DNA of 64,000 bases from the NCBI GenBank assembly GCA_002077065.1, contig NAJO01000008.1, positions 992,001 to 1,056,000 on the forward strand, written 5' to 3'. The notes below the pieces were generated by a model, which worked only from the letters and a program-made list of their open reading frames with translations, made no database searches and was not told the origin of the DNA. A program made the translations under genes and the position numbers. Shown in pieces: positions 33,759 through 46,400 of this stretch. The stretch's first letter is position 1; each line of letters begins with the position of its first letter. The stretch is from Cryoendolithus antarcticus (lineage: Eukaryota > Ascomycota > Dothideomycetes > Cladosporiales > Cladosporiaceae).

Positions 33759-34835
33759 ATGCCGCCTTCTGCTGCCGCTGATGTGCAGGCGCTCGACGCG
33801 CTAATCACCTCCACCCTCGCCCTCCTCTCCCAGTTCACCACCTCCCTCGCCGCTACCTCCGCTGCGTCGACCTCGGCCGCGATTAAAGGTCCTCCGAATC
33901 CTCTCGACATCCTCTCAGATGCTTCCCGACTCCTCAAGGCCCATGTGACGAAGATCTCCCTTCTCGCGATCAACAAACCCTTTACCCCAAGTGCGATCAC
34001 CACGATCATCCGCGAAGTAGCAGGAACATGTCTTCCAGCTATGATGAGCGCAGTCCAGATCTGCGAGCAGGAGGAGACGATCTGGCCAGAGTTCGTGGGC
34101 AAGGAAGCGCAATTGAGGGTGCGAAGGGTGTTCAGGGAGATGGAATCACTTTTAAAGGAAGTGCGCAACATTTCTCAAGGCACCGGCGCAGGCCTGGGAG
34201 GCAAAAGAGATAGTCTGAGTTGCACAGGCGTAGTATGGGAGGCTTGCGATGCGCTGGCTGAGCTGCGGAAGCTGGGAATTGCTGGACTCGCGGTACAGAA
34301 GGCAGAGCAATGGAGGGATACCATCAAGGATGCTATTGAGGAGCTGAAAGAATGGATGGAAGGCGAGGCGTTGGATAGCGAGGGGCAGAAGGATGCGCTG
34401 CTTGACAGCGATGATGAGGGTGTGGACGGGGACGCTGATAGCTTTGATGACATCTTCAATGCTGCCAACAGCATGCCAGCTGATCGACCGGAACTGAAGG
34501 TGCTGGTTGAGAAAGCGGTGGAGAAGCTGAGGAGGGTTGGCTTGCTTTATAACGCGTTGATCAAGCGAAGGCTGAAGGTATACCGGAGTGCCGGGGAGGT
34601 GAAAGGGAACGCGAAACGAGTTGACGAGATCATGGTGGACTTGAGAGCGATCCCGCACATGATCGATGAGCTGGCGAGTACGTTCTACGATCTCGACGAA
34701 GAGCGTGCAAGGATCGTGCTCGACAAGTGCGTTGCTCGTGCAAAAGGGGTTGCAACTTTGGCAGCGAAGAGCTATGATGGCAATGATGATGAGTTCACGG
34801 TATGGAACAGGAAGTGGCAAGAAGCAATCGGCTGA
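33759..34835 (+). CDS. Cyclin-D1-binding protein 1 / GCIP-like protein
   Basis: A single exon of 358 aa, starting MPPSAAADVQALDAL (the frame two codons upstream begins with GTG). It is helical throughout. The N-terminal half (about 10-190) and the ending with repeated helices (LKVLVEKAVEKLRRVGLLYNAL, then MIDELASTFYDLDEERARI) match the Grap2 and cyclin-D-interacting (CCNDBP1/GCIP) family as I know it. An acidic loop DSDDEGVDGDADSFDD (about 213-228) separates the halves. Its fungal role is not known. Family membership is by overall pattern rather than a catalytic motif. Confidence 0.7.
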   Translation: MPPSAAADVQALDALITSTLALLSQFTTSLAATSAASTSAAIKGPPNPLDILSDASRLLKAHVTKISLLAINKPFTPSAITTIIREVAGTCLPAMMSAVQICEQEETIWPEFVGKEAQLRVRRVFREMESLLKEVRNISQGTGAGLGGKRDSLSCTGVVWEACDALAELRKLGIAGLAVQKAEQWRDTIKDAIEELKEWMEGEALDSEGQKDALLDSDDEGVDGDADSFDDIFNAANSMPADRPELKVLVEKAVEKLRRVGLLYNALIKRRLKVYRSAGEVKGNAKRVDEIMVDLRAIPHMIDELASTFYDLDEERARIVLDKCVARAKGVATLAAKSYDGNDDEFTVWNRKWQEAIG

Positions 34836-35551
34836 ACTGCGTTGGTAACCTTCAAGATATGATCTCCTACACAACTCATGCCACGCTTTGCAAGAGGGGA
34901 TATGGATCGAGTAAAACCTCGAGGCTGCTACACGTATGCGAGTCGATAGCTCGAGCAATATAGGCGAACGGGCGAGTCCACGACGCAGCTGCCTTTCTGG
35001 ACTGCCAGACGAAAAGCTACCAGCGTCCGGATTGCGGTCTCGCAGGAGGCTAGGGCTGATGCCAACCAGCTGGATGTCTGCATGGCCCGTGAGAGCATGG
35101 CGCCAGACAAGGGAGGAAAGAAGGGTCTGAGAGAAACGTATGGCGGTCCGCTCTTCCTCAAGCGGACCAACGGGATGTGCAATGATGGACTGCTCCTTGA
35201 TGCCATCCGTCGGGGCAAGCGCAAGCAGGGGAAAGATCGAGTCTGAACAGGGTGAGGAAGGACTCGTGGAGGATATGACGGACCACGGGTGGCGTCCCTG
35301 TGATCGTCAGTGCGATCACGGCCGAACCCATTAGAGCAGTGCTAGCATGCAAGACAGTACTCGTTCGCCGAGATTCCACCGTATCGCTAGTAGAGTACAG
35401 GACGCTTGTGAAGTTCATGAATGCTGCCTGAGGCTCCAATTTTGTGACGTAAGCCCTTCGGCGTACCTTCCCTCTTCTGTCGCACTTGACCTGACATTCT
35501 CGAGTTTCCATGACATTGACGTTGTTCACTTCTCCACTATACATCGCCAAC
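34836..35551. other. Intergenic, with a possible small minus-strand gene
   Basis: On the minus strand a frame from the ATG at 35433 reads MNFTSVLYSTSDTV and passes through a hydrophobic stretch (STALMGSAVIALTITG). It then shows C-ending codons (VVRHILHESFLTLFRLDLSP) and stops at 35158. A second minus-strand frame with no stop starts after a CTGAC...CACAG acceptor-like site near 35304. I could not build a convincing complete gene, so this stays a candidate. The rest would be the TRF4 promoter. Confidence 0.3.
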
Positions 35552-38500
35552 ATGGGGGATCCATATCGTCGCAGAGACGATCGTGGCCGTGACTACGGTC
35601 GCCACGACGACGTCTACGACAGACCTCGCGATGAGGACCACTACCGCCCGCATTACAATGACCGCCCGCTGCCGCCAAATTATTACCCTCCCCAATCGCC
35701 ACCCCGCCGTGAACCCGCCTACAATAGTTCACGTGATGGCGGCTTTTCTTTCAGGGGCGCTGCCGACACGTACGCGTCCAGTGAGCGCCGCCAGCAAGAA
35801 GAGTTCACATTCCGTGCTCCCAATGAGAGGACTCTCACCACAGAGCAGTGGGGACCCGCAGTGGTGCATAAGGTGCAGCAGATGCGGCAGTCCGGATCTG
35901 GTCCACTGAGTCGGGGACGTGGAGGGCGCGGCCGTGGCGGCTTCAGAGGCTTTGGCCCGAGGCCAGCACACACACGTGATATCTTGGTCGAGTCTCATCG
36001 CGAGACTACGCCCGAGCGCCTGGCTGGCATGGACGAAGGTCACGTACGCTTCAAGCCTGCTGCTGGGTTTGGATCTGATGATGACTCCGAGATCGGGGAT
36101 CAAAGCGATGGTCCTCAGAAGCGCGCCAAGACAAAATCTAGCACCAATGACTCTGTGCCCAAGTGGTCAAACCCTGACGTCTATACGGCATTACCGTGCC
36201 CCGAGACCCTCGGCGCACCGAAAAAGGACATCGTGCAACAGATTCGTAGGGCGAAGCTGGATGCGGCGAGTGCACGTGCTGCCTCCAATGCAGTCACGCA
36301 GAACGATGATTTCATATCTTTCGACGACCTCGAAATGCCACCTGCCAAGAAGGCCAAAACTGGATCATTTCATGATGACCACGGCCATGCTGATGACGAT
36401 CGTATCATGGCTCAGGCCCTGCCTCCTGCTACCTCGTTCACACCAATTAACGCCGCCGCTACACGTCCAGTCCCCATCATTATTGATGACGATGGCCCGC
36501 CGCTACCGCCTGCCGGGATCGCCATCCCTACCGGGTCTGAATTAGCAGAGATGTCGAAAAAAAGGACTCGGAAACCCCCGCAAGTTGGCACGCAAGTGCA
36601 GCCCGTTGATCTTACCGGACCTGGCCCTGGTCACGACTCGAAGCACTTGACGGGACCTCACAACAAGAAGCGGAAGCGTCAGGATCGCAATGAGCGTATC
36701 TTTGGTGACATTGTTGCAGAGTGGGACTCCGAGCCTGGTCAGCCATCGACGCCATGGTGCACAGTAGACCACACTCGCACCGTCAACACTGGCTTACGGT
36801 AGGTGCGCGCAAGCCTGAGCATCTATCACAGTCTACTAATAACGTGACAGCAGGCTCCACAAAGAGATCTGCGACTTTTACGAGTTCGTCACGCCTCGTC
36901 CGTTCGAGAGAGAAGCACGCGCGGATCTCGTCCTCCGCGTTCAGAAGCACCTCAGGGCTTTCAATTCCACTACTCGGGACGCGGAGGTCAAGTGCTTCGG
37001 GTCTTTCGCCGCTGGCCTCTACCTGCCAACCGCAGACATGGACCTGGTTGCTATGTCGCCGGGATTCCTCAGATACGGCGAAAAGGAGCTGGCAAGGTCC
37101 AACTCAGCGCTTCGAAAGCTCAGCAACCACTTCGAGCACATGGCCAAGCCCAGAACGTGTAACTGGATTGGGTCCGCCAAGGTGCCTTTGGTGAAGTTCA
37201 TCGACAGACTCACCGGCATCAAGGTCGACTTATCATTCGAAAACGATTCCGGCTCAAACGCGCTTGTAACCTTTGGCGAATGGAAGGAGGAATACCCCGC
37301 AATGCCGGTGCTTGTCTCCGTCGTCAAGCAGATGATGCTCATGCGCGGCATGAATGAAGTGTTCTCCGGCGGCATCGGCGGTTTCACGACTATCTGTCTG
37401 GTGACCAATGTGCTACAGACCATGCCTGAGATCCAATCTGGCGCCATGGATCCAACACAGAACTATGGCGAAGTCTTGATGAAGTTTCTCGACTACTTCG
37501 GCAACCGCTTTGATATCAACAGCGTGGGCTTGCGTATGGACCCGCCATACTACTATCGCAAGGGTGTAGTCGCACAGCCATTCAAGCAAGCTGCTGACCG
37601 GCTGACTATCATTGACCCGAATCGCCCTGACAATGACATTGCCGGCGGTTCCGCCAAGATTATCGATGTGCTTGAGTGCTTCCGTCAGATGTACAACACG
37701 TTGCAGCGTCAGATTGCTGCGATCGACAGTGGCAAAGACCGTACTGCCAGTGTGCTGGACTGTGTCATCGGCGGTAACTACGACCAGGTGCTTGTGCAGC
37801 GCCAACGTCTACAGGATTACAGTGAAGCTTTCGGCAAGCCTGCCGCTGCTGCTCTGGTACCTGCTGTGAGACAGGCGCCTCCCGCACGCCTCGTAAACCC
37901 GGAACCTGTCTCTCGTAGTGCTCGCAATCGAAATGAGCAGCAGCCGGGCTCGAGGCGATCGAACGCCGACAGCTACCGCCCACCCACGAATGGGCATCCT
38001 TCGTCCAATGGCTACAGTGCGCCAAACGGCTACAGCGCGCCTTCTTATGGCAGCAACGGCGCTGCTACTTACGGGCAATCTCAGCGTCAGCCTTACCAGT
38101 CTGGGTACGTATATGGTTCATCTCACGTGCGCCTTGCGGAGCCACACGTCCCGTGGACGTCGCAAGGTGCCGATCCCGCGTTGTTCTCGCACTTTCCTGT
38201 GCCTATCCATATGAACCATGCTTATACTAATACTCCGCCGCCTGGGGTATTCCCGCTTCCCGTGCGCTCAGCTGAGGCTACCCAACCGGCTCTGGCCAGC
38301 CTAAGCGATCGCGTCTCCGACGACCTTGTCGCAAACGTCATGGGACTTGGGCGGTCACGTCGATCACGACGCGCAGCCAGCAGGGCAATCTCAAGACGGA
38401 CTACACCTCCACCTCCACCAGACCTGGACACTCCGCCACCACCACCGCCACCTACGCCTTAGTTTCCATTCACCCACCGCTTCCTCCGGACCCGACCCTG

Positions 38501-38808
38501 CTATCATCAACTCACCACTAACGAGCACTTTTTCATTGTCATCATGCCACCTTGCGCTGGGTAGCACTGACTCTAACAGACGACAGAACCTACCCCCGCC
38601 ACCAGCACTGGTGATCCCCGCGAACCGAAACACGAAGCAAAAGCAATTGATAAAGGGGCAGCATAAGGCGAAGCTCAGAGCATGGGAGATCCTCCGAGAC
38701 TTTCCTGATATTCCAGCTGAAGAGATACCGAAGAAACTCAAGAGAGGCCGGGCGAAGGAGTTACTATCGAAGTATGGTCATTCGAGAGTAAAGGAAGATT
38801 CTGAGTGA
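35552..38808 (+). CDS. TRF4/5-type non-canonical poly(A) polymerase
   Basis: Exons 35552-36798 and 36854-38461 are joined by a 55-bp intron (TACTAAT branch). A proposed third exon is 38565-38808, giving 1032 aa. Without the second splice the frame stops at 38462 (951 aa). TRF4 enzymes of the TRAMP complex add short A-tails to aberrant nuclear RNAs for exosome decay. Seen: a disordered N-terminus with RGG repeats (about 120-135), the nucleotidyltransferase motif CFGSFAAGLYLPTADMDLV (GS 465-466, Asp477, Asp479), a third acidic strand IKVDLSFE and a PAP-associated domain (NYGEVLMKFLDYFG...NSVGLRMDPPYYYRKG). The C-terminal tail is Tyr/Ser/Pro-rich and the proposed extra exon is strongly basic and helical. 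Confidence 0.9.
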
Positions 38809-39523
38809 CGTGGTGAACGCTCAGGCGCATGGCTGCATTTTGGGAGATAAAGGGAACTAGACGCATGGGCGACGCGCACGAGACGAGGTGGACGAACGCA
38901 TGATCATGGTAATGTGGCGTTTCTGATTGCCCCATATCTGCTTTGCAGAAGATATCCTGTGCTACTAAAAGGCGCTTCATAGATTACTGACGGATCGCTC
39001 ACGCGAGGCTGGTGCAGGCATGTGTCGAGGCTCGGGGTGGGCTTCGCACAGCGTGCTGGTGTACGATATTGACAGTCTTCTCTTGTGTCATTTGTGCTGC
39101 TATCAACGCGAACCCGACGGATTTTGTGCTCTACCACTGACTGCAGCTATTGGGACGTCCGCTCTTTTTGGGTCGGGGGATTCTCTGAGGAAGGTACGGC
39201 CATGACTGTCCCCTTTCGGATGTAGCTGCTTCGAAGCTATCTCACGCAACCTCATGCCTCGGCAAGGGCTACAGAAGCATGACCGAACACCATCTGCACC
39301 CGGTTTGCGAAAGCGACGAGTGCAGGTGGTCTTTTCTCACCGGTGTGTCGGCCTGGCTTCGGTTGGCTGGCGCTCGGAGAGGATCGACGAATCATCCCGT
39401 TTCCCATCGGACCTCACACGGTCACAATACGCTCCTCTCTCCTGGCTATTGCTGATACGCATAGGGTGTTGCAACCTAGTCCATTGCACCACCGTAGTGT
39501 CAACCGCGATCCTCAGAGACGCC
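38809..39523. other. Intergenic after TRF4-type gene
   Basis: No coding signal was recognised. It is part of the 1.5-kb spacer before the xylanase gene. Confidence 0.45.
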
Positions 39524-39529
39524 GGCTAA
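39524..39529 (+). promoter_or_regulatory. GGCTAA, XlnR/Xyr1-like site
   Basis: GGCTAA matches the core of the xylanase activator site (GGCTAR). It lies about 770 bp upstream of the GH11 ATG. The match is seen; its use is inferred. Confidence 0.35.
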
Positions 39530-39672
39530 GTGAAGCTGCAAGTCCGTCACTCGAGTCGTACAAGGACTCCAGCAGAATTTCATACCACCCAAACTCATAT
39601 CTCCGTACCAACAACGACACGTCCGCCTCGAACCCGGCGCTTGTCGCGGATCGCCAAACAGATCTGGATTTT

Positions 39673-39679
39673 GGCTAAA
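39673..39679 (+). promoter_or_regulatory. GGCTAAA, full XlnR-type site
   Basis: An exact match to the XlnR consensus described for Aspergillus xylanase promoters, 621 bp upstream of the GH11 ATG and just before a perfect palindrome. Confidence 0.45.
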
Positions 39680-39701
39680 CACGGAGGCAGACGATGCACG
39701 A

Positions 39702-39718
39702 CCAAGCTTCAAGCTTGG
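39702..39718. repeat. Perfect 17-bp palindrome CCAAGCTT-C-AAGCTTGG
   Basis: Two 8-bp arms are separated by a single base. A further CCAAGCGCC follows at 39735-39743, which can also pair with the second arm plus GGCG. It could be a dimer-binding site or a cruciform-prone spot in the xylanase upstream region. The symmetry is seen; the role is inferred. Confidence 0.6.
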
Positions 39719-39767
39719 CGCACTTAACACCAAACACCAAGCGCCGAGCCGCATCCTACTGCGCGAG

Positions 39768-39776
39768 TATATAATA
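39768..39776 (+). promoter_or_regulatory. TATATAATA box without an assigned gene
   Basis: A strong TATA-like element 532 bp before the xylanase start. No convincing coding frame follows directly. It may drive a long leader or a non-coding transcript. Confidence 0.3.
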
Positions 39777-39963
39777 CGAGATCCGCACCCAAGACTTTTC
39801 CAAGACCGCCATCTTGTCTCGCTTGCTCGCATGCCGTGCCTTACTCGGTCACGAGTACCGGGACCTGCAGGTCAGCTTCTGTCGGGTAAATGCCGTGCAG
39901 ATGATGGAACTGGTGGGTGGTGAGATGTGCAGGACTGGGCGACGCAGGTGCTGTGCTGTCCCC

Positions 39964-39969
39964 GTGGGG
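39964..39969 (+). promoter_or_regulatory. GTGGGG, CreA-type carbon repression site
   Basis: It matches the SYGGRG consensus of the carbon catabolite repressor CreA/Cre1 and lies about 330 bp before the xylanase ATG. Such sites occur often by chance. Confidence 0.3.
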
Positions 39970-40164
39970 TCGGGGAGTCGCCCTGGTGCAAGGTGATGCT
40001 TATCATCGGTGGGTCAGGTGAGAGATGAGCTGCTAGGCGCAATATGGCCGGGTATGGCGCACTGGTGTCGTCGCCGAGGTGCCAAGGGGAGTACTGCAAT
40101 ATGTCAAACAGTGGCTTTGAGGAGACCTCCTGATTACACAAACCAGGTTCATTCTACCGGTTGA

Positions 40165-41099
<935 letters not shown>

Positions 41100-43432
41100 A
41101 CGTCCTGAAGGAACACATGGTGCTGTGGCAGTGAGAAGATACGCTCGTTATAGAAGGGGAAAGGGTGGACTTCGCTTCGTGTAGGCCGACAGCTGAGCTG
41201 TCGTGTATCTACATTCTTTCAAAGTCTTGGTTAAACCTTCGCCCATTTCCTTCGCCCTCTGCTGCAAAATTGGCAGTATGTATGCACGCGGCAGTCTATG
41301 AAATTACCCCCGCCAGTAACCTCAATGTGCCTACGCTACTGCGGAATGAGTCGCGAGCTTAGATCTACACTTTCGCGAGACCTTCGAGAGACTCGAGAGA
41401 CGAGTAGATATGTGATTGGTCTACGCGCGTCGATTTGCATCTCTTCCACATACCGCAGCTGAGTGATTTCAAGTCGCTGCGTGTTGACCAGGCCCACATG
41501 CGAGGCTTGAGTTGCCCGCCATCGCGCCCTTCGACTTGTGGGATACCGAATATCTCGTGAGGTCTTCACTGAATGAGTGCATCACTTCGGCCTCCCTCAT
41601 ATGTCGTTCCGACGGGTGCAGAACAATTGCTAAATCCTGGTCGCTTCATCGATCGTTCTTCAGCCCCAGCATCTCATCGCAGCGTCGATTACATAATAAC
41701 AAGTGACAGTGTATCCCTGTTTAGCAAGTTTCAACGGCTCGAAGTTTGCAATATCGCGTCTCAGACGCGCAACGTCGCCCGTCGAAGATCATGTAGTGAC
41801 GGGGTTGCTCGCCTCGCCGATTGATAGTAGCCTAGTAGGCACTTGTATCGGAAACGGCTTGATGAGCTATATAGTAGTTTTGCGGCAACGGCCATACCAC
41901 CGAGCTTATGCTTCTCAATTGCACTAATCGTGCATTGCAGTGAGCCTTGCAATGAGGCGTCTATGCTATCTTCTTATAGCATATGCACATTGACGCCACA
42001 TCATCCTGTTATCATTGAAGCGCTGTTAAGCATGGCCATGCAATACCGAGCTGCGACATCTCGGTTACCCACGTTCTCACGCTCCGATCGACCAGGCCCT
42101 CGGGCGTCAATATAGCGACTTGTATAGATCTGGGTCGGTTTTGCGCCAATGGACTTCTCTCCGTCAGCCTCGGTGGGACGTCACCAATCAGAGACATGAA
42201 TTGAGTTCGTGCTAGGGCCGCTCCCGTGATACCATGCAGCGGGGAAGAGAAGTGCCGAGGGTAAGGGCGCGTGCGTTTGCATGGGTCGTGATTCATGCTG
42301 CGTAGGGCGATGCCCGACCTCGCCCGGTCGCACCTTCTCCCAATTGCAGTCGCAAGTGAAGGACGGGGAAGGCACCCAATGGGTGCAAAGATGCAGTGCA
42401 ATAGCAGTCTATTGCCTCCGTGCGTCCGAATATGTCCAGACTGCAGTGATGTTGCAGGAATATTGGGTCTGATTGGGCGAGATCGGTACCTGCATCGATG
42501 TTGAAACAGCATCCCCTGGGCCCTGGGAGGGTGAAACCACCATGGCACGGCCCCCCTTTCTTCCATGCCAGATTCATCGGTATTGCAGGCTGCAGCTGCA
42601 TGCCGATTATTTGTTCTGCATGCCATGTAGGAGAAGTGCGATTAGAGGAGATGTTCGCTAAAGTGCGCACTCTTCTTGATAGTATATGTCGCTATTGACT
42701 TTGCCGTGTGTTTATAAAAAGAGCGATCGCCAGCAGATCCAATTTACTGCCACGAGGAGCGCGTCGTGCAGTCGCGTGAAGACCGGAAATTGCCTTTGGC
42801 CCCCTGCTAGCACTCGCTTGGGCCTTTTTGGACACTCTTTCAACATCCCTGTGAGACGTGGCTGTGGTGTCAAACGGATCTCCCTCGTGTCTGCGCACCA
42901 CCTATCGACACCACCGACAATTTGACTGGATTTGCAGGAGCGGACGGCGACATACATTGCGTGTCACCAATTGCGCAAGACACTCATTGAGGAAGGGGAT
43001 CGTGTTGTCTGGGCGTGCATTCCTTGGGCCGGGTACCTGCAGAACACTTCCGAAGGACTTCGCGATTGCAGAGAACGCAGTCAATTGGCAACTCACGACA
43101 TCTGCGCGTGGCGAATCGAACTCTGGCCATGACCACGCACTCTGGAAGGCACATACGAGCGACGAACCTGCCACACCGATCAGGGGATATTCTCCGAAAC
43201 TTCCAGGGGTGACGAATAGCGCTTAGGTCGCTCTTGCTTGGGAGTTGCACAGAGGAGCAGGCGAGGTTGCCAAAGGACACGGCGGAAGGGGCTACCCGTG
43301 TGCTCTGAACGCGAGATCGAGCACCGCGTTTGCCAACCTCACGAAACGCGCGAATCGAGTAAGTACATCTCCCAGTGGCCCTCGGCGATGAAATCGAAGA
43401 TGCTATGCCAGTATTGTCGTATTTCAGCCAGA
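41100..43432. other. Long intergenic region
   Basis: 2.3 kb with no recognisable gene. Frames up to about 200 codons (for example 42012-42626, minus) lack motifs and occur on both strands, as expected by chance in the GC-richer core (about 42150-42660). TATAAAA at 42713-42719 could be the core promoter of the next gene with a long 5' leader. Confidence 0.4.
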
Positions 43433-46400
43433 ATGCCTGCTAAACGCTTCAGAAGCACCATGAATCGATTTCTCAACCGAAAGAAGACCGACGAGAGCGT
43501 CGAGGTCAACAAAGATGCGCTCGCACAGCTCTCGTCACCACCGCCGGTGTCGCCTGGGCTCAAGAAGAGCGCCACAAGCCGATGGAAGAAGAACAAGAGG
43601 GTGATCGAGACTAAGCCAGAGATCAACTTGGCCACGGTCTTGCCATCGAGCGACAACTTCCGCACGAGTCTGCTCATGCCGAATCTTTCGGCGCGCTTCA
43701 GCATGCTCAGGGAGCAAGACGATCCGAATTCGATGCTTGGGAAGGCTAGTGATGATAGTGTCCTCCAGCCTAGCAGGCGTTCTCGGATGTTCGACTTCGG
43801 CGCTCCTGGTTACGGACTATCTGACATCGCAGAAGTGCGATCCATCAATTCCTCCATTCGGCCACCTTTCGCCCACTCGAACAAGCATGGCTCATACGCT
43901 TCAGAGGACGGCTACGGCAGTGAGAACGAGTCCATGCATGCAGGAAGTGTGATGAGCCGATCACGGCCAGGTGAAGGCAATGTGCTATTTGGTGGACGTC
44001 AAAAGGTGTACATGATTCCAAAGAGCGGCGCACAATCACAGAAGAGTCTGGGAAAGGTGGTGTACGAGGATGATATGGCCAAGACTGCGTTTCAGAAGCA
44101 CAGGCAACGAGAGCGGGATCTTCAAGAGGCGCGTGAGGCAGAGCTGCCGCAAGATCCTCAGAGCTTCGATTTCGGGCTCGAGCAGGCTTCTGCAGGAGGC
44201 GAGGACGATTCAAAGATAGCCACACCGAACGACTCGGCACGAGATCTGTCGCACTCGCCCTCGCAATCATCATACGACAAGAAGCGATCTACGACATCTT
44301 CAACGACGCGATCGGAAGCGCGATCCTCGACCGCTGCCACATCAGAGGCATCTCAGCCAGCAACCAATGGTCAATTCTCAACGCCAGCACCGCCACCACA
44401 GGGTCCTCCTCCAGCTGTACCCTCGTCACTTGAGCGCTCAAACACAAGAGGTCGACGCTTGTATGAACAAGGACTTGACCAGCACATGTATGATCAGCAG
44501 ACGTCAGCACTGACTCGACTGAACTCGATACAAAAGCAGAGGACTCTGAACAGCAGCCGTGGCGCAGCTCCATTCTTGCACTCGGCGAAGAGTGAGACCA
44601 ACATCCACGCACGACCTCCTCCAAATGTCTACGCTTTGCGCGCACAAAGTCCACCGCCACTAGCACCATTGACCACATTTGGTTCACTGAACAGACAAAA
44701 TGGCAGCCCGATCACGAGCGGTCCAAGCTCACCCATGAGTCCTCAATACAGCGACAACGAGGACTCCAATCTATTCGCGCAAGCTCTGGAGCCCGGTGAC
44801 AGAGGAAAGGCGACTGCGATGGGAGCGTTCAACAAGCCTAAAGCAGCCTTTGATGAGAAACAGTATCTTGAGCGTCAGATACAGCTGCAACGGTCGAACT
44901 CTGGCGCCGTGACGCGGCAACGATCCGGCTCCGCAATGCAACACCGCATGCAACGACTCGAGCAGGCCGAACAGGAGCAGAAGGCATCAATTCCGAGTGG
45001 ATTGACGCGATCTAGCTCGCTCGCGAAGAAGCATGACCCATCGAAAGCTTTCAGTGTGTTTCAAAATGCAGCGAACCGGAATCAGCAACTCGCGGCTGAG
45101 CAGCAGACACCACCTGTTGAGGAGACACGGCCTGAGAAGCCCGACTACCCTGATACGCATCGTACATTCTTCGGCAACATCAGCGCAGACGACAGCGAGG
45201 AGGAGAGTGACGAGCAGTACACATCCGAGAACCCCTATGACTACCAGGACTACGGGTATGGATCGCCATATGGAGCTTGGCAACCCAGCGTCTTACCGTC
45301 AGTGTCTGAACACCCTGCCTTGCGATCAGATCGGGCGCCATCTGCGTTGCTCGAAGTCGATGAGGAGGACGAAGCCGACTTCATCCCGAGAGACGTCACC
45401 AACGGACGACGAGAAGGCGTGCGAGAAGAGCCACTGTCGCCACCCAGCTTGCAGCAGGAGGCTGACGTTGAGTCACCGACGCTTGGACCCGGCACTGAAG
45501 GGATCTCGCATATGATGCAACATCTCCGATCGAAGAGCACCACGTCGTCCAACTACCCACAAAGTGAGGGCGATCAGGTACCCGAGCTGCCGACAACATA
45601 CGATCCCAAGAGTCCACAACGAGGATACTCACTTCGGGGCAGTGCGTATGACACCGAGTCACGCATTGAATCTACATATACCAACTCGAACCCCTGGGAT
45701 CTAGATGAGACTGAAAGTGGCTTTGGTTACAACAACGAGCCGGTCAGCCGGAGCTCGATCAGTCCGTTGGAGGGCATCAAGGAGACAGATCCGTACATGT
45801 CATCTCGTGTGACTTCGCAAGCGGAGACCTATCAGAATCGCCACTCTGAGATATCACAAGATGTGGACAGCCAATCCTGGCAGAACGAGCTGGGTAGCGC
45901 GCACGCACGTAACGCCAGTACAGCCACACAACAGGAGCGTGCAGCATTCGACAACGAGCTTGCAGCCAGACGGAACGCCATTCAAGAGACCATGAAGCGG
46001 GTCGAGACCGAGCAGGCGCGTGCAGTTAGCCCAGTGCCCAGCACAGGTGGCGCCTTCAAAGCATTCGGACTGCTACGATCGAAGACTAGTAGAGACTCGA
46101 TCGCAGACGGCCGTCATGATGCACCGAGCAAGGCAATGCGGATGCTCGGTATTGGTGCGGGCTCGACACCAGCTAGCTCCGCTAGCCTGAACGCGCAGTA
46201 CGAGCGTGGAGGCATGAGCCTTGATATCAGCAGGGCGCGTGGCAACTCTGGCTCGCGGTCTGCGCTGGCCGGCAGGATATTGCAGCAGAGCGATCAGGAC
46301 GGACGAAGAGAGCGCGACTTCTCGAGGGCGCGAGGTGAAAGCGATTCTACGAGGCCAGAACGATCGATGGGTCGCTCACCTGCCACTTCGTCGGAAGCTG

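Noticed and set aside
34152..34958. Long open frame of 268 codons on the minus strand across the GCIP-like gene
   Set aside because: It lies antisense to a well-supported coding frame and has no motif. Open antisense frames are common where codons end in C or G.
42012..42626. 204-codon minus-strand frame in the long intergenic region
   Set aside because: It has no domain, its composition is rich in Arg/Pro/His, and overlapping frames of similar size exist on the other strand. It fits chance in GC-rich DNA.
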